NCBI GenBank assembly: GCA_902783375.1
Contig: CACZQN010000006.1
Coordinates: 1-64,000 of the forward strand
Source: an uncultured Lachnospiraceae bacterium
Lineage (GTDB): Bacteria; Bacillota; Clostridia; Lachnospirales; Lachnospiraceae
Length of the DNA stretch: 64,000 bases
Direction of reading: 5' to 3'
Part shown: piece by piece, positions 25,500 through 34,069 of the stretch
Numbering within the stretch: position 1 is the first letter of the stretch
Layout: each line of letters opens with the position of its first letter
Position numbers and translations under genes: made by a program
Notes under the pieces: generated by a model
Database searches by the model: none
What the model was told of the DNA's origin: nothing
The model's input: only the letters and a program-made list of their open reading frames with translations

Positions 25500-27296
25500 T
25501 TAAGCCTCAAAATCAACGTAGGTTTTCAGAATCTTCTCGTGAAGGTTCTGGATGTTAGCAGGTGCTTCTGTCTTCGGTGCGCGCGGATCCAGCAGCCAGG
25601 TCTTTGCAAAATGCGTCTCGCTGACCTGGAACATCGGCGGCTCCTCGACAAGGTCGACAGCCATCGCATAGGCATTTCTCGGTGCAAATGCATCACCGAC
25701 AATCTTGTTGTACAGGGATGGCGGTGTGCCCGGGATCGAGAACAGATCCTCACCACGCTCACAGAGCTGCGGCAGTGAGGACAGCAGAGCCCAGGTATAT
25801 GGATGCTTCGGATCGTAGAAGATCTCTTCGACGGTACCGATCTCCACGATCTGTCCGCCGTAGATCACGGCAACACGCTCCGCGACATTCGCAACAACAC
25901 CAAGGTCATGTGTGATATAGACAGTCGTGAATCCGAGTTCCTTCTGCAGATCCTTGATCAGACGGATGATCTGCGCCTGGATGGTCACATCCAGAGCGGT
26001 CGTCGGCTCATCACAGATCAGGATCTTCGGCTGACAGGACAGTGCAATCGCGATGACGATACGCTGCCGCATACCACCGGAGTACTCGAACGGATAATCA
26101 TCGAAACGCTTCTCCGGATCCGGGATACCGACCTTCGCCATGATATCCAGGGTTCTTTCACGCGCTTCCGACTGAGAGCACTTCTGATGCTTCAGGATAA
26201 CCGTCTGAATCTGCTTACCGATGGTGATAACCGGGTTCAGGGATGTCATCGGATCCTGAAAGACCGTTGCAATACGGCATCCGCGGATCTGCTGCCAGTC
26301 GTTGGTATACTTGATCTTTGCACAGTCCAGAATCGCATAGCCGTGCAGCGTCTTTGTTGCTTCATCATAGGACCGGAACTCCACACGGAAACCAGCCTCA
26401 TCAAAGATTCCGTTCCGGATCACGTCATCGTTCAGATCCTCACCGTTCTTCATGGCAACTGTGAAGGCCTTATTGATCTTCCTGAGCGATGTGATCTGGG
26501 TTCTCAGCGGAAATCTGCCAAGAGAAAGGACTACTTCATAGGCCAGGATCTTATTCCGCTCCAGTTTCTCATCCGAGATACCATACGGATTACCAGCCTT
26601 CTCTTCTGTCTCGATTTTCTGATCGCGGACAGCCTTCAGATCATCCAGTTCCTTTTGGTCCGCAGCAACCTTCGCCGCATTGCTCTTATATGCCGCAGAC
26701 CGCTTGCTGATCAGGTCTTTCTTCTCCTGTTCAATCCGGTCCTTGTCTGCATTCAAGGCCTTGATCTTGTTCTGAGTCGCCTGATACTCTGCTGCCTCTG
26801 CTCTTCTGTCGATGGTTCCGAGATAGTTCGTGGCATCCACGATATCATCCGTAACCTTCTTCAGGCGGACAGCAAAATCCGCTTCCTCATCCTGCGACAT
26901 CGAGCTTTCCTGCCGGATCTCCTTCTCTTTTGCAAGATAGGCACGCTGCTCCGCTGCGCCGCGCTCGAGCTTCGACATCTTGTTCAGCTTGTCGTACTCG
27001 TAATCGAAAATCTTCTTATTTCTTCCGGTCAGAACGGCATCCGTCTTCGAGATCTCATCATCGGAAAAGATGATGCTTCCCTGCGGGATGAAGCCGTTCG
27101 AATCGAGCATTCCTGCAAACGTCTTGGTCAGGACGGATTTTCCCGAACCGGACTCACCGACGATGGCAAGAGATTCATTCTCATAGATATCCAGCGATAC
27201 GTTCCGGATCGCTGTCAGGATTCTTCCTCTGACATTGAACTGTACAACGACATTCTTCAATGAGAGGAGAACTTTTCTGTCTTGATTTTCACTCAT
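25500..27296 (-). CDS. oppD: Oligopeptide ABC transporter ATPase OppD with a 245-residue insertion
   Basis: 598 residues against about 330-350 for ordinary OppD. Walker A is GESGSGKSVLTK (47-58). The Q-loop ATVFQDPMTSLNPV is not reached until about 343. The region between (about 90-335) contains a charged helical stretch that looks like an antiparallel coiled coil (DRRAEAAEYQATQNKIKALN to KVAADQKELDDLKAVRDQK) and then a small alpha/beta part. The signature YSGGMRQRIVIAIA, Walker B ILICDEPTTALDVTI and switch ITHDLG follow normally, then the OppD C-terminal peptide domain. All catalytic motifs are intact, so the protein should work. The insertion lies at the arm subdomain side, where it could reach OppF or the permease loops. 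oppC is 16 bases upstream. Confidence 0.9.
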   Translation of the reverse strand: MSENQDRKVLLSLKNVVVQFNVRGRILTAIRNVSLDIYENESLAIVGESGSGKSVLTKTFAGMLDSNGFIPQGSIIFSDDEISKTDAVLTGRNKKIFDYEYDKLNKMSKLERGAAEQRAYLAKEKEIRQESSMSQDEEADFAVRLKKVTDDIVDATNYLGTIDRRAEAAEYQATQNKIKALNADKDRIEQEKKDLISKRSAAYKSNAAKVAADQKELDDLKAVRDQKIETEEKAGNPYGISDEKLERNKILAYEVVLSLGRFPLRTQITSLRKINKAFTVAMKNGEDLNDDVIRNGIFDEAGFRVEFRSYDEATKTLHGYAILDCAKIKYTNDWQQIRGCRIATVFQDPMTSLNPVITIGKQIQTVILKHQKCSQSEARERTLDIMAKVGIPDPEKRFDDYPFEYSGGMRQRIVIAIALSCQPKILICDEPTTALDVTIQAQIIRLIKDLQKELGFTTVYITHDLGVVANVAERVAVIYGGQIVEIGTVEEIFYDPKHPYTWALLSSLPQLCERGEDLFSIPGTPPSLYNKIVGDAFAPRNAYAMAVDLVEEPPMFQVSETHFAKTWLLDPRAPKTEAPANIQNLHEKILKTYVDFEA

Positions 27297-27312
27297 AATA
27301 TCTCCACCTCAT

Positions 27313-28269
27313 TTACATATGTGTTCTCGGGTCGGAAGCATCGGCCAGATTCTGTCCAAGGACGTACAGAATGATTGTGATTGCGGAAGCAATCGCAACC
27401 GGCGGCCAGAACTCCCATGGGTATGTCAGGAAAGCGGTCTGTGCCTGCTGGATCATACGACCGAGCGAAGGCACGGTTGCCGAAAGACCGATTCCGATGA
27501 AGGACAGGAAGACCTCCATGGAAATGTAGCTCGGCAGCTCCGTTGCAAGCAGTGTCACGATGACAGAGGTCAGGAACGGAAGAATATTCTTGGTGATGAC
27601 ACGGTGCACCGGAGTACCCAGACATCTCGATGCCAGAGAATACTCACGGTCACGGATAATCATAACCTGTGTTCTGAAGAAGTATGCAATTCCGAGCCAT
27701 CCAGTGATCGTCAGCGCGAAGATGAAGCTCCAGAAACCGGAACCGACGATGTACACCAGGACGGAAATCAGGAGGATGTACGGAACGTTCGCAATGATGT
27801 TGTAGATAACCAGCATCACAGCGTCAACTTTCTTCGAATACCCCCAGACAGCACCCACCAGGATACCGATCGTCATGTTGATCGCCGCACAGATGACAGC
27901 GAGCAGCAGGGATGTTCTGGACGAAGAAATGATACCGTACAGGATCGAGTTGCCCATGGAACCGGATCCGAGCAGCCACTTGCCGGAAGCACCGAACGTG
28001 TTCATCGCTTTGCGCGGGCTCAGGTTGTAGCTTGCTGCATTCGTGACGTTCTCCATCATATCATATGGCAGGAACATCGGCAGGACAAACGCACAGAAAA
28101 TGATCAGGAACAGGAAGCCCAGCATGAAGATGTTGGTCTTCTTCTTAAAAAATACGCGGAACACAGATCTCCAGTAGGAGTAACGCGGCGCAATGATCTT
28201 CTCTGAGGAGATCGCGTCGTTGTCGATGAAGTAGAATAACTCGTCAAGATTCTTTTTCTCTTCGTTCAT
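27313..28269 (-). CDS. oppC: Oligopeptide ABC transporter permease OppC
   Basis: 318 residues with six membrane helices. The N-terminal OppC_N segment (FFKKKTNIFMLGFLFLIIFC) and the inner-membrane EAA-like loop RDREYSLASRCLGTPVHRVI are as in the family. The ATG overlaps the oppB stop codon by one base (TAATG), so translation is coupled. It forms the transmembrane channel with OppB. Confidence 0.92.
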   Translation of the reverse strand: MNEEKKNLDELFYFIDNDAISSEKIIAPRYSYWRSVFRVFFKKKTNIFMLGFLFLIIFCAFVLPMFLPYDMMENVTNAASYNLSPRKAMNTFGASGKWLLGSGSMGNSILYGIISSSRTSLLLAVICAAINMTIGILVGAVWGYSKKVDAVMLVIYNIIANVPYILLISVLVYIVGSGFWSFIFALTITGWLGIAYFFRTQVMIIRDREYSLASRCLGTPVHRVITKNILPFLTSVIVTLLATELPSYISMEVFLSFIGIGLSATVPSLGRMIQQAQTAFLTYPWEFWPPVAIASAITIILYVLGQNLADASDPRTHM

Positions 28270-29852
28270 TATCTTCCGCCGCCTCCTTCCTCAGTCAGGG
28301 AAATTCTCGGGTCATACTTTGCAAGGAGCAGGTCGCCGAGGATCAGCGAGATGATCGAAAGCGATGTATAGAACACTGTACATGCAATGATGACACCGTT
28401 ATCGTGCGAGTTCAGCGCACGTGTCAGCAGGTTACCAACACCAGGAACGGCATAGACACGCTCGGTGATGATGGCACCCGTCAGACATCCGAGAATGTTT
28501 GCCGGAATACCATGGACCAGATAGATCATGGCGTTCTTGGAAATATGGATGTTGAAGATCTCACGCTCAGACAGACCCTCTGCTCTCGCGAACTTGACGT
28601 AGTCGGAGTTCATCTGGTCGATCATGTACCGGCGCATCCACTTCATCAGACTTCCGATGGACGGCAGCGACAGGGAGATGGTCGGCAGCACATAGGCGAG
28701 AATCTTGACTTCAGCATTTGCAAACTTATATGGCAGATGGAGCAGGGTTGTTCCGATTGCAGCAAACAGGAAGATGTAGGCGAGAGACGGAACTGCCATG
28801 ATGAAGATGATGTAGGCATTACCGATCTTATCTGCAAGCTTATCTTTCCGTCTTGCCATCAGCATACCAAGCGGCAGACCGAGTGCATAGGCAATAATGG
28901 TCGCAATCAGGCCGATCACGAACGAGTTCTCGATCATGGAAAGGCCGGAGCGCTTGTAGCTGTAGACCGTATACTTATCCGGGAACTGCTCCTTTTCAGC
29001 ATCTGTCAGCTGTGCACGGTTATAGGTCAGCGAGTGGAAATCGATCGCGGTATCCACATATTCATCGGTTCCGACCATATTCGGATACTGCTGCTTCGAG
29101 GTCGCCAGATCACCGGTCGGCATCGTGATAACCGTCGAGATCTCCTGGCCACGATAGGTCGTGTAGGAAGTACCGAGGTTCAGGTGCAGCCAGTTCTGGT
29201 GGATAAATGGGAATCTTCCATCAAAGTACAGAAGATACTTATGCAGGGTTCCCGATCCGACCACCGCAAACAGACCGGAATACGGATCTTTCTCAAACCG
29301 CACATAGCGATTCGTCAACTCCGGATCATCAATCATCTTCGTCGATTCCGCTGAAATGAATCCTTTCAGGTAATCCAGAAGACGCAGAAACACACTCTTC
29401 TCCTGCAGAGCAACCAGATAACCGGATCCGCCCGGTTTGATCTTGCCGGATTTGTACTTCATCGGCGTCAGGTAGCGAAGCTTATACCCTGCTGCCTTGT
29501 ACTTCTTGACAAATTCCTTGACACTGGCGTTCTTCTGATAAGCGCTGGAATCCTGAATCACGTTCTTATCCGCGATGTAGTCTTCCTGCTTATCATATCC
29601 TTCACCATAGGTTGCACTGTACTTTTCCTTCAGAAATGCCGTGTAATCGACATACGTCATATACCCGTATTTCTGATACTGCTGGTACTCGTACATGACA
29701 CGGTCGTTGTTGCTCTTCTTATTCCACATATCATCCGTCTGGAAGATAACACTGCGGGAAATCAGTGTGTAGACCAGAAGCATAACGACCATGACAACAA
29801 CCAGAAGTGAGAATATCGAGAAAAGTATGCGCTTGGTCATGTACTTTTTCAT
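28269..29852 (-). CDS. oppB: Oligopeptide ABC transporter permease OppB with a large extracellular insertion
   Basis: 527 residues against about 305-330 for ordinary OppB. Helix 1 is at about 8-30 (RILFSIFSLLVVVMVVMLLV). The remaining helices start only near residue 303 (FVIGLIATIIAYALGLPLGM), and the EAA loop is SDYVKFARAEGLSEREIFN. The 270 residues between form a soluble domain that topology places outside the membrane. It begins with tyrosine- and lysine-rich helices (VMYEYQQYQKYGYMTYVDY) and ends with a beta-rich stretch. It could contact the binding protein, which is also abnormal in this system. The ribosome binding site is GAAGGAGAGC. Confidence 0.9.
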   Translation of the reverse strand: MKKYMTKRILFSIFSLLVVVMVVMLLVYTLISRSVIFQTDDMWNKKSNNDRVMYEYQQYQKYGYMTYVDYTAFLKEKYSATYGEGYDKQEDYIADKNVIQDSSAYQKNASVKEFVKKYKAAGYKLRYLTPMKYKSGKIKPGGSGYLVALQEKSVFLRLLDYLKGFISAESTKMIDDPELTNRYVRFEKDPYSGLFAVVGSGTLHKYLLYFDGRFPFIHQNWLHLNLGTSYTTYRGQEISTVITMPTGDLATSKQQYPNMVGTDEYVDTAIDFHSLTYNRAQLTDAEKEQFPDKYTVYSYKRSGLSMIENSFVIGLIATIIAYALGLPLGMLMARRKDKLADKIGNAYIIFIMAVPSLAYIFLFAAIGTTLLHLPYKFANAEVKILAYVLPTISLSLPSIGSLMKWMRRYMIDQMNSDYVKFARAEGLSEREIFNIHISKNAMIYLVHGIPANILGCLTGAIITERVYAVPGVGNLLTRALNSHDNGVIIACTVFYTSLSIISLILGDLLLAKYDPRISLTEEGGGGR

Positions 29853-29898
29853 AACATGCTCTCCTTCTTTTTTTGATGTCTCCTACCCTTAACAGCTG

Positions 29899-29963
29899 AA
29901 AGCTGAGGTTCGTCTCCAAACAGTAGATCTGACCCGCTCTGTTTGGAAATAAAACTCAGCTTT
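29899..29963 (-). other. Nested RNA stem in the oppA-oppB spacer
   Basis: Outer arms AAAGCTGAG (29899-29907) and CTCAGCTTT (29955-29963) enclose inner arms TCCAAACAG (29915-29923) and CTGTTTGGA (29939-29947), all perfect. No U-tract follows on the minus strand, so this is an mRNA structure rather than a plain terminator. Confidence 0.6.
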
Positions 29964-30004
29964 CCGCAAACGCCAAATCTTTCTTGCTTAACGAACGAAC
30001 AGCA

Positions 30005-30035
30005 CATGGGGACTCCCGTGCGGGAAATCCCCATG
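30005..30035 (-). other. Stem-loop just after oppA
   Basis: Perfect arms CATGGGGA (30005-30012) and TCCCCATG (30028-30035) enclose a smaller CCCG/CGGG pairing. It lies 51 bases after the oppA stop and lacks a U-tract. Together with the nested stem nearby it probably stabilises oppA mRNA and lowers read-through into the permease genes. Confidence 0.6.
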
Positions 30036-30085
30036 CGCCTTCGGCTATTCAGTCAGTGAAGCAGCTGCTCCACAGTTGTTCTGAA

Positions 30086-32320
30086 TTAGTACAGACCGAT
30101 AACCTTTGTCATGTAGCCTGCGCCCTCACCAAGGAAGGTATCCAGGTATGTGCAAGGATCACCGAAGTCTGGGCCCCAACCGGAACCATAGAACATATCG
30201 AAGTTACCAGCCTCACCGTTGGAAGCACGATAACCGCATGCATAGAAGTCCTCAGCAGTGGTTGCTTCAAGAAGGTTGACAACAACGTTCTCAGTACCGA
30301 GAGTGCCTTCAACGACCTGCTTGTAAGCCTGTGCCTGAGCGGCATTCGCATCAGATGCAGAATAGTAAACGACATCGATGTTGATCGGCCAGGTAACAGT
30401 ATCGCCGAGCTCAGCCTTTGCAGCCTCAAGGTATTCCTTAGCAGCATCAGCATTGAACCAGCCATCGACCTGATCATGAACGTCGATGTACGGATCCAGC
30501 TCAGAGATGTAGTGCTGTACGATATCGCCGTAGAAGGTACCAGCTGCAAATGTGTATCCATTCGCATCGGTAGTATCGTTCTCAAGAGATACGAACTGCG
30601 GATGTGTATACATATTTCTCAGGTTGGTGAGCTTCAGCTCTTCGCCACGGGATACAGCATTGACAGTACCCTTATCGAAAGCATGCTGAACAGCCTTACG
30701 GAAGTTCTTGTTCTGCATAGCGGTATGGGTATCGATCTTCTGCTGCTCGGTCTGCGGAGATGCAACAGCGCCGGACTCAAGAGCGAAAGTACCACGGTTC
30801 AGGTTCAGACCACCAAAGTAAGTGGTGGAAGTTGTGTCGGAGATGTAAGCATACTTATCAAAGTTGCCATCTGCCTTAGCCTTGTCAAGAAGACCGGTAG
30901 CAGCAGTCAGGCCGATACCTGCATAAACACCTGCAAGGGTATCATTGTAAGTAGCATCCGGGTTCTCACCAGCATCAAAAACCCACTTGATGGAGTTCAG
31001 TGTTGTGGTGTCGTTCTTGTAGTAGTTCTCGTTTCTGACAACTACGATCTCAGAATCCTTCTGCAGCTTCTGAAGAAGGAACGGACCACAGTAAACCTGA
31101 GATGCAACATCTTCAGACTTACCATAGGTGTAAGCGTTGGTATCAGCGGAAGCCTCAGCATACTCAGCCATACCATAAACGCCGCCCTTGCTCTGATAGA
31201 ACTGATCGCAGATCGGCAGGAAGCAGGAATAGGTCAGCATGGTCAGGAAGTACGGGGTCGGAGCTTCAAGGGTAATAACCAGAGTATGGTCATCCGGAGC
31301 TGCATAGCCGACAGAATCAAAGCTGCCGCCGCCAAGATACTCGGAAGCGCCCTTGACAACACCCTCAACCAGCCACTCAAGACCAGCCTGGGTATCCAGC
31401 ATGTGATGGAAACCAGCTACGAAGTCGCCAGCAACAACCGGAGCATAAACCTGACCCTCAGAAGTATACCAGTTCGCATTCTCACGGATGTGGAATGTAT
31501 AGGTAAGGCCATCCTCGGAAACTTCCCAGGACTCAGCCAGAGCCGGAGTCATCTGAGAAAGGTTGTTGTACTCAACAAGACCATCAACACAGTTTACAGT
31601 GATCTCGGTATCGGACTGGGAAGAAGTATTCAGCCAGTCGATGGTAACCGGTGCTGTAGAGAATGTGGTGGTGTAATCGGTCTGGATGGTGTGGCCCTTC
31701 TCTGTCAGGTAAGCAGCAGGATCATAGGTACCCTCACCAAGAGTAGCCTTCTCCCAGCTTGCAAGAAGTTCTTCTCTCTCAGCCGGTGTCAGGAACTCGT
31801 CGGAAACGACCATGCTGTGCAGACGGTCATCATCGTTGCCCCACTGTACATACGGAACAGTTCTCGGAGCAATACGGGAAATGGTGTAAGCACCACCCTG
31901 TGTGGTGTTCGGGATCATGACTGCAGAATCCAGCAGATAAGCTTCAGCCTGTGCATAGAGGACGAATCTCTCGTCGTTCGTAGCAGCAGCCTTTGCAGCA
32001 GCCATCAGAGCTTCGTACTCGCCGAGAGCATTCTCATAGATCTCGTCGTCATCAGCACGAACATACTCAGCCTCAGCAGCAGCGTCAGTGGTTTCCTCTG
32101 CGGCAGAAGTAGTCTCTTCGACAGAAGCGGTCTGCTCAGTTGTAGCATCCCCTTCTTCGATACCAAGATCTTCTTCCTCAGCGGAGCTGGCAGCGCTCGA
32201 TGCAGCCGGAGCTGCCGGAGCTGTAGAGGTGTTGCCGGTGTTCGGAGTTGTGTTTCCGCCGCAGGCAGCAAGACTCAGCACCATGATCGAAGCCATCAGC
32301 ATTGCGATGAGCTTTTTCAT
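30086..32320 (-). CDS. oppA: Oligopeptide-binding lipoprotein OppA, apparently circularly permuted
   Basis: 744 residues with signal MKKLIAMLMASIMVLSLAAC (lipobox LAAC) and a long Ala/Glu/Thr-rich linker (about 22-85). Residues 100-175 (EALMAAAKAAATNDERFVLY, AEAYLLDSAVMIPNTTQGGA) look like the C-terminal end of an ordinary family-5 binding protein, where helix ...ERyelyaeAEkiLlddaavIPl is followed by the last strands. The ordinary N-terminal start follows later (about 225: VTIDWLNTSSQSDTEI, GLVEYNNLSQMTPALAESWE). The protein ends at GPDFGDPCTYLDTFLGEGAG, where ordinary OppA would go on for another 90 or so residues. This is the order expected from circular permutation. Expression: consensus promoter at 32448-32476, ribosome binding site AAAGGAGG. 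Confidence 0.88.
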   Translation of the reverse strand: MKKLIAMLMASIMVLSLAACGGNTTPNTGNTSTAPAAPAASSAASSAEEEDLGIEEGDATTEQTASVEETTSAAEETTDAAAEAEYVRADDDEIYENALGEYEALMAAAKAAATNDERFVLYAQAEAYLLDSAVMIPNTTQGGAYTISRIAPRTVPYVQWGNDDDRLHSMVVSDEFLTPAEREELLASWEKATLGEGTYDPAAYLTEKGHTIQTDYTTTFSTAPVTIDWLNTSSQSDTEITVNCVDGLVEYNNLSQMTPALAESWEVSEDGLTYTFHIRENANWYTSEGQVYAPVVAGDFVAGFHHMLDTQAGLEWLVEGVVKGASEYLGGGSFDSVGYAAPDDHTLVITLEAPTPYFLTMLTYSCFLPICDQFYQSKGGVYGMAEYAEASADTNAYTYGKSEDVASQVYCGPFLLQKLQKDSEIVVVRNENYYKNDTTTLNSIKWVFDAGENPDATYNDTLAGVYAGIGLTAATGLLDKAKADGNFDKYAYISDTTSTTYFGGLNLNRGTFALESGAVASPQTEQQKIDTHTAMQNKNFRKAVQHAFDKGTVNAVSRGEELKLTNLRNMYTHPQFVSLENDTTDANGYTFAAGTFYGDIVQHYISELDPYIDVHDQVDGWFNADAAKEYLEAAKAELGDTVTWPINIDVVYYSASDANAAQAQAYKQVVEGTLGTENVVVNLLEATTAEDFYACGYRASNGEAGNFDMFYGSGWGPDFGDPCTYLDTFLGEGAGYMTKVIGLY

Positions 32321-32447
32321 CGTTTGTCTCCTCCTTTGAGAAAATGATTTTGGAACTCGGGCACAATGCCCGGAATTCGCGGTTTCTATGTGCTTTACAG
32401 AGCACTCGCTTTAGTGTATCAAAGCGATTTCCTTGGGCACAACCGAA

Positions 32448-32476
32448 ATTATAACATATCTTCCCAGTGAATGCAA
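32448..32476 (-). promoter_or_regulatory. Promoter of the opp operon
   Basis: On the minus strand, TTGCAT (32471-32476), a 17-base spacer and TATAAT (32448-32453). The leader to ATG 32320 is about 120 bases and holds no recognised riboswitch. Confidence 0.8.
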
Positions 32477-32511
32477 GTCCTTATCCTCGTACATCTGGAA
32501 ATCCGGTTCAC

Positions 32512-32551
32512 AAAATCAGAAGGGGGTTTCCAGAAAACCGGAACCCCCTTT
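32512..32551 (-). terminator. Terminator of gdhA
   Basis: Stem AAGGGGGTTTCC (32520-32531) pairs with GGAACCCCCTT (32540-32550) with one bulged T. The minus-strand tail is CTGATTTTGTG. It lies 20 bases after the gdhA stop and directly upstream of the opp promoter. Confidence 0.7.
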
Positions 32552-32570
32552 GTCATTTACAATCAGATTC

Positions 32571-33950
<1,380 letters not shown>

Positions 33951-33965
33951 TTACGAATTGTATTC

Positions 33966-33975
33966 TTGTATACAA
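33966..33975. promoter_or_regulatory. GntR-type operator-like palindrome in the gdhA leader
   Basis: TTGTATACAA, with an adjoining ATTGTAT half-site on its left (33956-33962). It is 18 bases downstream of the gdhA -10, a position where bound protein would block transcription. The core matches ATTGTATACAAT at 20141-20152. Confidence 0.5.
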
Positions 33976-33992
33976 TCTCGCTCATGTACGTG

Positions 33993-34021
33993 AGTATACA
34001 CGAGTCGGTCCGGTCTGTCAA
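33993..34021 (-). promoter_or_regulatory. Promoter of gdhA
   Basis: On the minus strand, TTGACA (34016-34021), a 17-base spacer and TATACT (33993-33998), the strongest sigma-A match in the window. Confidence 0.85.
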
Positions 34022-34069
34022 CATCTTTTTCATAGAAGAATCCGGACTGCAGCCTCCCATGAATCCCGT

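Noticed and set aside
29984-32347. A 787-codon plus-strand open frame opposite oppA
   Set aside because: The minus strand encodes a clear lipoprotein with promoter, ribosome binding site and family motifs. The plus-strand frame has low-complexity Ser/Leu/Ile content and no start signal.
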